Of a stretch of DNA of 42,405 nucleotides, positions 6,900 through 13,120 are shown one piece after another. Position numbers and translations under genes: made by a program. Within the stretch, counting starts at the first letter, position 1. Every line of letters starts with the position of its first letter. The notes under the pieces were generated by a model that was not told where the DNA came from, searched no databases, and worked only from the letters and a program-made list of their open reading frames with translations. Source of the DNA: a virus; IMG/VR virus record IMGVR_UViG_3300047494_000168, positions 1 through 42,405 of that record; one strand, given 5' to 3'.

Positions 6900-6957
6900 A
6901 CGCACCACAACCGCCGAGAGGCAGAGGAGAGCAAGCGATGGTGACAGCAGTGAGTGG
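6675..6957 (+). repeat. Diverged duplication unit, copy 1 (copy 2 at 7225-7497)
   Basis: The gene, the spacer after it (CCGCCGAGAGGCAGAGGAGA) and the first five codons of the following gene (MVTAV) are duplicated about 550 bp downstream. Similarity spans gene borders, so the duplicated unit is DNA-level rather than only a protein family. Confidence 0.8.
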
Positions 6958-7228
6958 GAAGACGAGAGAGATTCATCTTTCGATGATGATCTCCGACGAC
7001 GTGGAGATGATGGAGCCGCAGGACGTGATGTGCCTGATCGAAGAGGCTGTCCGCAGCTTCAGTGAATCCGGCGAGCTCACCGGCGAGATCAACCCGGAAG
7101 GACCTCACCACATCGAAGGCGGCTGGTCTGGCCGTTATGCGATCAGCGATGCGACCGGCGACGGCACCGATGTTTTGTGCCGTGACGCAGCTGCCTACCG
7201 GGAACGGGGCGGGGTGATTTCGCGATGA
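6938..7228 (+). CDS. 96-residue early protein, unknown
   Basis: Starts MVTAVSGKTREIHLSMM after GGCAGAGGAGAGCAAGCG. Acidic protein (SDDVEMMEPQDVMCLIEEAV), with a helix-rich middle and a beta-like end (HHIEGGWSGRYAISD). It shares only its first five residues with the protein at 7482, because the duplication ends there. Its TGA overlaps the next ATG. No function recognised. Confidence 0.65.
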   Translation: MVTAVSGKTREIHLSMMISDDVEMMEPQDVMCLIEEAVRSFSESGELTGEINPEGPHHIEGGWSGRYAISDATGDGTDVLCRDAAAYRERGGVISR

Positions 7229-7482
7229 CGACGCAGAGAGACACGGCCTGGCTGATCGAGCTGTGCGGGGCCGACGCGAGCGGGCGAGCGCAGTACTTCA
7301 CGGTTGCCCGCGGCGGCCGCAGGATGTTTACGCCCAAGGTCGACGAGGCCATTCGTTTTTCGCGGCAAGAGGACGCGCTGCGGATGCGGTCCGCGCTGGA
7401 AGGCGAAGAGCACATGGCCGTGGTCGAGCACCGCTGGGCCTTAACGCAGCACAACCGCCGAGAGGCAGAGGAGAGCAAGTGA
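7225..7482 (+). CDS. Duplicated small protein, copy 2
   Basis: 85 residues (MTTQRDTAWLIELCGADA), paralogue of the protein at 6675-6899; the shared core includes YF.VARGGR, MFTPKV and RMRSALEGE. The copy runs past the equivalent stop (CTTAACG instead of GCTGAACG), adding LTQHNRREAEESK, which is translated spacer. Overlaps its neighbours at both ends (ATGA, TGATG). Function unknown. Confidence 0.7.
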   Translation: MTTQRDTAWLIELCGADASGRAQYFTVARGGRRMFTPKVDEAIRFSRQEDALRMRSALEGEEHMAVVEHRWALTQHNRREAEESK

Positions 7483-7913
7483 TGGTGACAGCAGTGGTGA
7501 CCCATGCGGAGGAGCTGGGATCGTTCCTGGCGGCGGCGCGGACGTTCACGGGCGATGCGGCCGGTGGCGTGGTGCTGGTGGCGATGGAGTTTGGCGACGA
7601 TCTGCGGCTGGGCCTGCAGAGCGGGCTGCGCGCGGACTATGACGTGCCAGAGGCCATTCTGGTGCTGCGCTTTGGGCAGCGCGAAGTGCTGCTGCCGGTG
7701 CAGCCCGGCGACCCGGTGATGCTGCCGAGCGGCGGCGTGGGCATCTTCGGGCTGCGCAAGCTGACGCGCGACACATGGGCGCTGGACCCCAGCCTGGAGA
7801 TCCCCGGCGAGCTGCACGCGTTCGTGGTGCTGGTGGGCGTGCCCAGCCCGGCGCCTTGGGAGCGGCTCATCGTGACGGCTGCAGAGGCGATGGCCGAGAT
7901 GGCGGGACGCTGA
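7482..7913 (+). CDS. 143-residue early protein, unknown
   Basis: Starts MVTAVVTHAEELGSFLAAA at an ATG overlapping the preceding TGA, with GAGGAGAG upstream. Alternating hydrophobic strands (GGVVLVAMEFGDDLRL, EAILVLRFGQREVLLPV, HAFVVLVGV) suggest a beta-sheet protein. No known domain. It ends in the TGATG overlap with the next gene. Confidence 0.65.
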   Translation: MVTAVVTHAEELGSFLAAARTFTGDAAGGVVLVAMEFGDDLRLGLQSGLRADYDVPEAILVLRFGQREVLLPVQPGDPVMLPSGGVGIFGLRKLTRDTWALDPSLEIPGELHAFVVLVGVPSPAPWERLIVTAAEAMAEMAGR

Positions 7914-8083
7914 TGGACGAGCTGCGGCGGGACGTGGAAGACGCGGAGCTGACCGAGCGGGCGTTCCGCGAGGCTGGCGAATGGGCGCGCTGCACAAGGT
8001 TCGTGCCCTATGACGAGATGTTCAGGAAAGAGAAGAGCGATGGGGAAGCCAAAGAAGAACGTGCTGCTGCTGTGCGCGAGTGA
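7913..8083 (+). CDS. 56-residue charged protein
   Basis: Starts MDELRRDVEDAELTERAF at the ATG overlapping the previous stop. Highly charged and helical; ends KEERAAAVRE. The next gene starts within it in another frame (ATG 8040). Unknown function; existence is supported by coupling only. Confidence 0.5.
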   Translation: MDELRRDVEDAELTERAFREAGEWARCTRFVPYDEMFRKEKSDGEAKEERAAAVRE

Positions 8084-8468
8084 GTATGAGCTGGCGAGGC
8101 AGCGGTTTGTGCTGTCGACGCACGGGTACCGCGTGCTGAGCGCGCTGACGGCGGCCACGGCCAGGGAGCGGCTCCGCGACTGCGCGGACCTGCGCGCGGT
8201 GGTGGCCGATGCGGCGCTCACGACCAATGAGCTGCTGGCCGAGGCGCGGCGGCTGCATCCATTTGTGGCGATGATCGTCATTGGCGCTCCGGAGCAGATG
8301 GCCGATCTGCACTCCGATGGCGGGATGCCGTCATTCGCCGCGACGGAGGTGCTGTGGCGCCTGAAGCTGCTGACAGTCAAGAAGCGCGGGCCAAGGGCCG
8401 GCGCGAAGAAGGCCGTGCAGCGCGTGGTGCCGGCGGCGATGGATGTGCAAGTGCGAGGTGCAGCATGA
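8040..8468 (+). CDS. Receiver-like (CheY-fold) protein
   Basis: 142 residues. Residues about 6-85 follow the response-regulator receiver pattern: strand NVLLLCASE, helix, GYRVLSA, helix with ARERL, then LRAVVADAAL, where the phospho-acceptor Asp is expected, and later MIVIGAP. The usual acidic pair after strand 1 is not conserved (CASE), so phosphorylation is doubtful and it may be a pseudo-receiver. The C-terminal tail is basic (VKKRGPRAGAKKAVQRVV). No output domain. A phage-borne receiver domain could interfere with host two-component signalling; this is inference from fold alone. Confidence 0.55.
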   Translation: MGKPKKNVLLLCASEYELARQRFVLSTHGYRVLSALTAATARERLRDCADLRAVVADAALTTNELLAEARRLHPFVAMIVIGAPEQMADLHSDGGMPSFAATEVLWRLKLLTVKKRGPRAGAKKAVQRVVPAAMDVQVRGAA

Positions 8469-8794
8469 CGACGAAGTGGTGTTTACCCTGCGCCCTGACG
8501 GGTACGCATGAAGCGGCGGTGAGCGAGGTCGACGGCGACCCGGTGTGCAGGCACTGCGCCGATATCGCGGTGGCTGAGGGCTTCCCGGCGCCGGAGCTGC
8601 CGGCGCCGGTGAGCCGGATCGAGACGGCTCAACCCGTATCGCCGCGTGTCGAGGTTCCGGTTGCAGAGCCCTGCACACGCGGCTGCGGCGTCGTCAAGCG
8701 GTTGCACGTCGGGAGGTGGCGAAGGCGACCCCGGCGAGCGGACGTGGTTCGAGGAGCAGGAACTCGACGCGCTGTGGGCCGCGCTCACCGTTGA
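8465..8794 (+). CDS. Zinc-ribbon-like protein, C-terminal frame uncertain
   Basis: 109 residues by simple reading, ATG overlapping the preceding TGA (ATGA). The first 45 residues (WCLPCALTGTHEAAVSEVDG, then VCRHCADIAVAEGF) look like a real four-cysteine domain. After about residue 75 the frame becomes arginine-rich (GRWRRRPRRADVVRGAGTRR), as an out-of-frame translation would, while an overlapping frame (8646-8831) becomes protein-like. A frameshift joining the two is possible. Confidence 0.55.
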   Translation: MTTKWCLPCALTGTHEAAVSEVDGDPVCRHCADIAVAEGFPAPELPAPVSRIETAQPVSPRVEVPVAEPCTRGCGVVKRLHVGRWRRRPRRADVVRGAGTRRAVGRAHR

Positions 8795-8831
8795 GGACAA
8801 GTGGACGCTGCTGGAGAGGGTGATGCGATGA
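8646..8831 (+). CDS. Overlapping frame with protein-like C-terminus; start uncertain
   Basis: The last 35 residues (ERTWFEEQELDALWAALTVE to LLERVMR) read as a genuine acidic helical protein, and its TGA overlaps the next ATG at 8828 in ATGA, as in true operon genes here. The first part is low-complexity and no good start is seen. It may be a short gene starting inside the preceding one or the shifted end of that gene. Confidence 0.4.
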   Translation: MSRFRLQSPAHAAAASSSGCTSGGGEGDPGERTWFEEQELDALWAALTVEDKWTLLERVMR

Positions 8832-9103
8832 GCGATCTGGAGTATCAGTGCGGACGGTGCGGGAGCAGCATCGCGTTTGAGGAATGCCCGCAGTGCTGCG
8901 GCGAAGGTTACACCAGCCACGATTGCGGCGAAGATTCATGCTGCTGTCTCGACCCCGAGGACAACGTTCCCTGCGATATCTGCCACGGCCGTGGCACGTT
9001 CCCACGCTGCCTGTCCTCGGTGTCATGGTGCGAAGCCAACCCGCAGCCAGGCCGCGAAGGGATACCGCGGAGCTCGCCGGAGAGCTTTCGGTTCCTGCAC
9101 TAA
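8828..9103 (+). CDS. Cysteine-rich DnaJ-type zinc protein
   Basis: 91 residues starting MSDLEYQCGRCGSSIAFE. It contains two CxxCxGxG-like motifs (CPQCCGEGY and CDICHGRGTF) separated by further cysteines, as in the central zinc domain of DnaJ and in stand-alone phage proteins of this type. Such domains bind unfolded protein or nucleic acid. It is the last gene of the early operon; its stop overlaps that of the convergent XRE gene at 9100. Confidence 0.65.
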   Translation: MSDLEYQCGRCGSSIAFEECPQCCGEGYTSHDCGEDSCCCLDPEDNVPCDICHGRGTFPRCLSSVSWCEANPQPGREGIPRSSPESFRFLH

Positions 9104-9309
9104 ACCAGCAGATCTCCAGGCGGCAGCCCGAGGGCGTTGGCGATCCGCTCCAGGGTGAGCAGGCCGAGCTCGCGCTTGCCGTTCTCGATGTCCGAGATGT
9201 GGGTCTTGCCGACGCCGGCGGCGACGGCGAGGTCGACCTGCCGCCAGCCCCGCTTCTGGCGCAGCGTGCGGATGCGCTTGCCTACCTGCTGACAGATCCC
9301 CGTGGACAT
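9100..9309 (-). CDS. Small XRE-family repressor
   Basis: 69 residues, essentially a bare helix-turn-helix (RIRTLRQKRGWRQVDLAVAA, then VGKTHISDIENGKREL). Divergent from the methylase gene. A 20-bp palindrome (9329-9348) lies in the short gap and reaches into the -35 position of this gene, the same layout as in the main switch, so the protein probably controls both itself and the methylase. No ribosome-binding site is visible, which fits a leaderless message. Confidence 0.8.
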   Translation of the reverse strand: MSTGICQQVGKRIRTLRQKRGWRQVDLAVAAGVGKTHISDIENGKRELGLLTLERIANALGLPPGDLLV

Positions 9310-9328
9310 GCACCATGTTCATCGGCGC

Positions 9329-9348
9329 GGTTCGCGCATGAGCGAACC
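9329..9348. promoter_or_regulatory. Palindromic operator between XRE gene and methylase
   Basis: GGTTCGC-6 bases-GCGAACC, perfect 7-bp arms. It lies 20-39 bases upstream of the XRE start and just before TTGCCT (9353-9358), which is 36 bases upstream of the methylase ATG at 9389. Confidence 0.7.
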
Positions 9349-9388
9349 TGATTTGCCTGCGCCGGGCTGTGGAGCGACGGTGCGCAGC

Positions 9389-10165
9389 ATGAACGCACCC
9401 TTTGCATGGCCGGGCGGGAAGCGCTGCCTGCTCAAGACGCTGCAGTCCCGCATCCCCGTCCACACCGTATACGTCGAGGTCTTCGCCGGGTCGGCGAAGC
9501 TGCTGTTCGCTAAGGAGCCCTCGAAGGCAGAGGTAATGAACGACCTCAACGGTGACGTCACCAACTTCTTCCGCGTGGCCAAACACCGCGCGGCCGAACT
9601 GGCCGAGCTGCTGGAGCAGGAGGTGGTCCACCCGCAGCGCTTCCGCGACCTGGCCAACGACACCAGCGCGGACGAGCTGTCGCGCGCGCTGCGGTTCGCG
9701 TATCGCACCTGGTACAGCTACGGGGCCAAGGGCGAGCACTTTGCGGCGGCGAGCCTGGTGGAGTCGCTGCGCGGGCAGACGCGCCGGCCGCTGGACACCA
9801 TCCGCGAGCTGCTGACCGTCACGGCGGAACGGCTGCGGCGCGTGCGCATCGAGCAGCGCGACTTCGCCGACCTGATCCGCCGGTTCGATTCGCCGTCGAC
9901 GTTCTTCTACCTGGACCCGCCCTACGTCCATTTCCAGCCGATCGGCCGCTACGACGCGCTGTCGGCAGGGCGACGGGAGGAGCTGTTCGCGGTGCTGGCG
10001 CAGATCCGTGGGACGTTCCTGATGAGCTTTGATAACTGCAGCGAGGTGAGGGAACTGGCGGCCGCGCACGGTATGCGCGTGGAGTTGGTCGAGACCAGGT
10101 ATGGGATTGGCAGCACGAAGGCTTCGCGGGCGACGCTGACCGAGGTGCTGATCAGTGGCCGCTAG
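9389..10165 (+). CDS. dam: D12-class DNA adenine N6-methyltransferase
   Basis: 258 residues. Motif X AWPGGK (residues 6-11), S-adenosylmethionine site EVFAGSAKLLF (about 30-40) and catalytic DPPY (FYLDPPYV) identify a Dam-like D12 adenine methylase; the target is unknown. The start at 9389 (MNAPFAWPGGKR) is chosen because the family begins about ten residues before motif X and TTGCCT sits exactly 36 bases upstream; ATGs at 9311-9338 overlap the operator. Phage methylases protect against restriction or tune promoter and packaging timing. It ends in a CTAG shared with the convergent gene at 10162. Confidence 0.9.
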   Translation: MNAPFAWPGGKRCLLKTLQSRIPVHTVYVEVFAGSAKLLFAKEPSKAEVMNDLNGDVTNFFRVAKHRAAELAELLEQEVVHPQRFRDLANDTSADELSRALRFAYRTWYSYGAKGEHFAAASLVESLRGQTRRPLDTIRELLTVTAERLRRVRIEQRDFADLIRRFDSPSTFFYLDPPYVHFQPIGRYDALSAGRREELFAVLAQIRGTFLMSFDNCSEVRELAAAHGMRVELVETRYGIGSTKASRATLTEVLISGR

Positions 10166-10779
10166 GTGAGGTTGTCGATGTGCACCTTGCGCGGATCGGC
10201 GACGAACTTCAGCAGCTCGGGCGACCAGCCGGGCGATCCTGCCGGCAGGTAGTCCAGGATGGCGCGGGCCATGTGCGGGCAGACGAAGCCCAGCTTGCCG
10301 GGCTCATACCCCGAGGCCGCGCGGATGCGCTTCTCCGGACACGCGCACATGTAGCGGTTCAGGTCGACGGTCCAGGTTCGGTGGCTCACCGCGACCGTCG
10401 GCATCTTGTAGACGGCGTTTTCGAGCGGGAACTTTGGCAGGTCCATGGCGTAGTTCGGCATGGGATGGATGCTGGGTCCGTGGCCCTGGGTGAGCTGCTG
10501 CAGCACGGCGACGATGCGGTCGGCGCGCAGCGTCTTGAAGCCGCCGGCGTGCGTGACGCCGAAGTAGGTCTCGTGGCTGAACTCGCCGATCTTCTGCAGC
10601 TCGATGTTGCGCTCGGAGAGCTCGCCGTCGCGGTCACGGTAGACGATGCGGTAGCGCTCCCGCGGATCGACGATGCGCGTCCAGCGGATGTTGTCCGCCA
10701 TGAGCGGCGGTGAGCCTGCAGCGTTGCGCGGGGCAGGCCGCTTGCGGCGCCAGTCGGGGGTGAGGGTTCGCTTCGCCAT
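10162..10779 (-). CDS. WYL-like plus SWIM-type zinc finger protein
   Basis: 205 residues. After a basic N-terminus (MAKRTLTPDWRRKRPAP), residues about 30-95 (RYRIVYRDRDGELSERNIEL, then GGFKTLRADRIVAVL) look like a WYL-type SH3-barrel ligand domain. Near residue 140, CAC, and about 23 residues later CPH, fit the SWIM pattern CxCx(n)CxH. A WYL/SWIM pairing without a helix-turn-helix is unusual; it might bind nucleic acid or a nucleotide signal. The start at 10779 has TTGCAC exactly 36 bases upstream and CACAGT 6 bases upstream, so the message is probably leaderless. Divergent from 10825. Confidence 0.6.
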   Translation of the reverse strand: MAKRTLTPDWRRKRPAPRNAAGSPPLMADNIRWTRIVDPRERYRIVYRDRDGELSERNIELQKIGEFSHETYFGVTHAGGFKTLRADRIVAVLQQLTQGHGPSIHPMPNYAMDLPKFPLENAVYKMPTVAVSHRTWTVDLNRYMCACPEKRIRAASGYEPGKLGFVCPHMARAILDYLPAGSPGWSPELLKFVADPRKVHIDNLT

Positions 10780-10785
10780 GGCGCG

Positions 10786-10818
10786 ACTGTGACACCGATG
10801 GCCGAGATGGTGCAAAAT
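10786..10818. promoter_or_regulatory. Two face-to-face, overlapping leaderless promoters
   Basis: Minus strand: TTGCAC (10815-10810), 18 bases, CACAGT (10791-10786), 6 bases, ATG 10779. Plus strand: GTGACA (10789-10794), 18 bases, CAAAAT (10813-10818), 6 bases, GTG 10825. The -35 of each overlaps the -10 of the other, so they should exclude one another. Confidence 0.55.
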
Positions 10819-10824
10819 GCAGGT

Positions 10825-11079
10825 GTGTCCAGCGCTATCACGAAGTTACACATCGCCCACCAACCGTGCCGCATCTGCGGCGCACCGGCGGCGGTGATGA
10901 AATGGCCTGAGGGTCCGGTGTTCGCGAAGAAGTTTGCCAACAACCCGGAGTACGCGGCTGCCAACGCGCCAGCGTATTTCTGCGACGCGCACAAGGAAAC
11001 CGCCGCTCCAGCCGCCGCGCCGCATGTGCCGGCGACGAACCGGTTGCAGAGCAAGAAAATCAACTTCCACACACGCTGA
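10825..11079 (+). CDS. Small zinc-binding-like protein
   Basis: 84 residues if started at GTG 10825 (MSSAITKLHIAHQ); in-frame starts also exist at 10789, 10798 and 10807. The promoter geometry favours 10825. PCRICGAPA and a later YFCDAHKE give a CxxC...CxxH zinc site; the C-terminus is Ala/Pro-rich and basic. Function unknown. Divergent from the WYL/SWIM gene. Confidence 0.55.
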   Translation: MSSAITKLHIAHQPCRICGAPAAVMKWPEGPVFAKKFANNPEYAAANAPAYFCDAHKETAAPAAAPHVPATNRLQSKKINFHTR

Positions 11080-11098
11080 GGCGTGCCACAATAACGAC

Positions 11099-11323
11099 AT
11101 GGCCGCACCTTCCAGAGCAGGCGGACGAGCTCCACGGCAGCGTGAGCACCTGCCGCGCAAGAAGAAGAGCTTTCGCATCGACTTCCGCGTCGAGTGCTAT
11201 GAGCGCCTGCGCGAACTTCAGCAGATCCGGCACGATGGGCAGCCGGAATCCCTGGCTGAGGTGGTGGAGCGGTTGATTATGAGCGCGCCGCAGTCATCGA
11301 TGCTGCCCTTTCAGCGGGGGTAA
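11099..11323 (+). CDS. Small basic protein, possible ribbon-helix-helix
   Basis: 74 residues, starting MAAPSRAGGRAPRQREHLPR. The segment KSFRIDFRVECYERLRELQQ followed by an acidic second helix (LAEVVERLIMSA) has the strand-helix-helix rhythm of ribbon-helix-helix DNA-binding proteins. CACAAT lies 7 bases before the ATG, again without a ribosome-binding site, but no good -35 is seen. Function unknown. Confidence 0.55.
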   Translation: MAAPSRAGGRAPRQREHLPRKKKSFRIDFRVECYERLRELQQIRHDGQPESLAEVVERLIMSAPQSSMLPFQRG

Positions 11324-11876
11324 GGCTAGGATTGGCAGCTCCAGATGAGCGCCTCTGGGTACACTGCTTAGCACTTGTGAGAGCGCACCGCAGCCGCGCC
11401 CATGACCTTGCCGCACTTTTGGCAGGTGTAGAGGCGCGTTGGCCGGCCTTGCCGCCGAAGTAGGCTTCGTCGATTTCGACCATGCCCTGCAAATTCACGA
11501 ACTCACCGCCGCAAGCCTCACGGAGACGGTGGAGCATAAACCATGCGGATTTTTGGGTAACACCGATCTCTTTGGCTATCTGCATAGAGGAGATACCTTT
11601 GCGGGCGGTAACAAGCAGGTACATCGCGTAGATCCACTTATGCAGCGGGATGTGCGACCGCTCGAAAATCGTGCCTGTGCGGATAGTGAAATCGAGTTGG
11701 CACTTGTTGCAGCGATAGAAGCCCTCACGCTTGCGGGTGGTGATGCGATCTTGACCGCCGCAGGTAGGGCAGGTGGTGCCTTTAGGCCAGAGACGGCCCT
11801 CAAGATAAATGCGGGCCGTCGATTGGTCGGGGAACATTTGGAAAAGCTGAAAGGTGCTGATAGTGGATTTGCTCAT
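11277..11876 (-). CDS. Truncated IS1595-type transposase, probably frameshifted
   Basis: The first 137 residues match the IS1595 transposase N-terminus: zinc ribbon (CPTCGG and YRCNKC), helix-turn-helix (ISSMQIAKEIGVTQKSAWFM) and the first catalytic Asp in EIDEAYFGGK. The rest of the DDE domain is missing. After the GGK the open frame turns into an Arg/Ala/Ser-rich run that overlaps the gene at 11099. In the -1 frame the sequence instead gives RLYTCQKCGKVMGAAAVRS followed by HKC and a stop at 11368, a plausible zinc finger with no overlap. So the real product may be about 169 residues (11368-11876) after a -1 shift, or the gene may be a decayed fragment. GAGGGG precedes the ATG. No terminal inverted repeats were seen. 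Confidence 0.65.
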   Translation of the reverse strand: MSKSTISTFQLFQMFPDQSTARIYLEGRLWPKGTTCPTCGGQDRITTRKREGFYRCNKCQLDFTIRTGTIFERSHIPLHKWIYAMYLLVTARKGISSMQIAKEIGVTQKSAWFMLHRLREACGGEFVNLQGMVEIDEAYFGGKAGQRASTPAKSAARSWARLRCALTSAKQCTQRRSSGAANPSLTPAERAASMTAARS

Positions 11877-11879
11877 GGC

Positions 11880-12161
11880 TTACATCCCCTCGAATTCAGC
11901 GGCGCGACGTTCCCATGCGGTGGGTTCCTGCGAGCCATCGGCGGCGATTACATGGCCGGTGCTGTCCTCGACCCGCGCGTTGTACCAGCGCGCAGACGTA
12001 GAGCCATCGCGCCATGCAGTGAGGCGTTCGTAGCAAGCTTGTGCAGTCGCAAAGCTCTTATGGTTGTGACCGCAGTTTGCAATCTCCTCATGGATGCCAG
12101 TGGATGCGCTCCAGGAGTTAGGGTTGCGGACGATGACGGAGTAGGTGATTGTGTTGGACAT
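11880..12161 (-). CDS. 93-residue protein, unknown
   Basis: Starts MSNTITYSVIVRNPNSWSA, with GGAGG 9 bases before the ATG (an upstream in-frame ATG at 12176 lacks this). It reads as a small alpha/beta domain (SFATAQACYERLTAWRDGST, RWYNARVEDSTGHVIAADG), similar in rhythm to short proteins that decorate phage accessory regions. Followed after 3 bases by the transposase-like gene, with which it forms a leftward operon. Confidence 0.6.
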   Translation of the reverse strand: MSNTITYSVIVRNPNSWSASTGIHEEIANCGHNHKSFATAQACYERLTAWRDGSTSARWYNARVEDSTGHVIAADGSQEPTAWERRAAEFEGM

Positions 12162-12212
12162 GATGCTGGCCTCCAAAGCCGTTCTAGGTTGTGGCTGTCT
12201 GCCACTAGAGAT

Positions 12213-12241
12213 AAGGTACTTGAGTCCCGCGCTATTGTCAA
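12213..12241 (-). promoter_or_regulatory. Leftward promoter of 12161-11368 operon
   Basis: Minus-strand TTGACA (12241-12236), 17 bases, TACCTT (12218-12213), with a leader of about 45 bases to the ATG. It lies in an AT-rich patch (12230-12310) that also holds the palindrome TGTTGCAACA (12284-12293), which resembles fused CI half-sites. Confidence 0.65.
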
Positions 12242-12347
12242 CAGTTATTTTCAGAAAAAGTCATTTATTTTAGGCGCGCTATCTGTTGCAACAAAGAGTT
12301 TGTACGTGTTGCGGGTTTTTGCTCCACGTGCATGGCATTGTGGGTTA

Positions 12348-12896
12348 ATGGCCAAGGCAGATGTGCAGATTAGCGCAGCAAGGACGGATCGTTCTCTCAT
12401 AAGAGAGCGGGGAACCCGTCCTGGGCTGCGCGTGGACCTGACGCTGCTGTTCTGGCGGCGGCTGATCAACAGCGCGGTCGCCGATGCTTGCCGCACGCTG
12501 TACGGCGCTCCCACCGACAACGCCATCATGGCCCGCTATTGGATCGACGAGATGCAACCGCACCAGACGGAGAGTGCTGGGTGGTCGGTATCGTTTGAGT
12601 GTGCGTGCGGATGGCTGAGCTTGGACGTCGCCACAGAGCGAGCTCGGCTGGTGGGGTTGGTGGATGATGCGTGGATGGCAGCTGCGGCGAAGCATCTGCA
12701 GGCCGCGCTGAAACTGCGTCGGGCGGCAGTGCTGAGCTGCGCCGGCGTGATGATTACGTCGCCAGGCCAGGCCGAACTGCCGCTGGTGAGCGAAGCCGAC
12801 TATGAGGATGTCGCCGGGATCGAGCACGGAGATCCGCTGTACGCCAAGATGCCACCACCGCATGTGCCGGTCGATCGCGGTGGCGTCCGCATTTGA
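12348..12896 (+). CDS. 182-residue protein, unknown
   Basis: Starts MAKADVQISAARTDRSLIRE at the ATG in GGTTAATGG, with no clear ribosome-binding site. The middle (DLTLLFWRRLINSAVADACR) is helical and ends in WIDEMQPHQTE; then CACGWLSLDV and a long amphipathic helix. No family recognised. It is the last gene before the packaging module and may be a late-control or packaging-accessory protein by position only. Confidence 0.6.
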   Translation: MAKADVQISAARTDRSLIRERGTRPGLRVDLTLLFWRRLINSAVADACRTLYGAPTDNAIMARYWIDEMQPHQTESAGWSVSFECACGWLSLDVATERARLVGLVDDAWMAAAAKHLQAALKLRRAAVLSCAGVMITSPGQAELPLVSEADYEDVAGIEHGDPLYAKMPPPHVPVDRGGVRI

Positions 12897-13120
12897 CCCA
12901 CAGCGCGCCGCTGCTCGATAAAACGATGGAGACGCGGACGCGGTAGCCACCAAGCGCACCACGAGGCCATCACGCGGCAGTGAGACCGTGCGACGGAGGG
13001 GTTCAGATGCGAGGCGAAGGTACTCCCTGGACTTTCCGCCACGCGGGTAACGCGCCACCGCACGTTCGGGCTATATGAGTCCCGAAAAGGGCATTTCCGT
13101 TTCCGAGAGGGCTTCACTAG
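12897..13120. other. Intergenic region upstream of terminase; cos position
   Basis: 224 bases without a convincing gene. In lambda-like phages cos lies here, just before the small terminase gene. An inverted CGCG-GGTAA-CGCG occurs at about 13046-13058 and a GAGAGG ribosome-binding site before 13121. No cos nick site can be assigned by eye. Confidence 0.4.

Noticed and set aside
11277-11876. Intact insertion sequence
   Set aside because: DDE domain is truncated after the first Asp and no terminal inverted repeats or target duplication were found.
12284-12313. Further CI operators (TGTTGCAACA and TGTTGCG)
   Set aside because: Spacing differs from the 3-base centre of the three switch operators; kept only as a note.
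11439-12347. Long N-terminal extension of the gene at 12348
   Set aside because: It runs opposite to two better-supported leftward genes and is out-of-frame shadow; the 12348 ATG gives a plausible protein.
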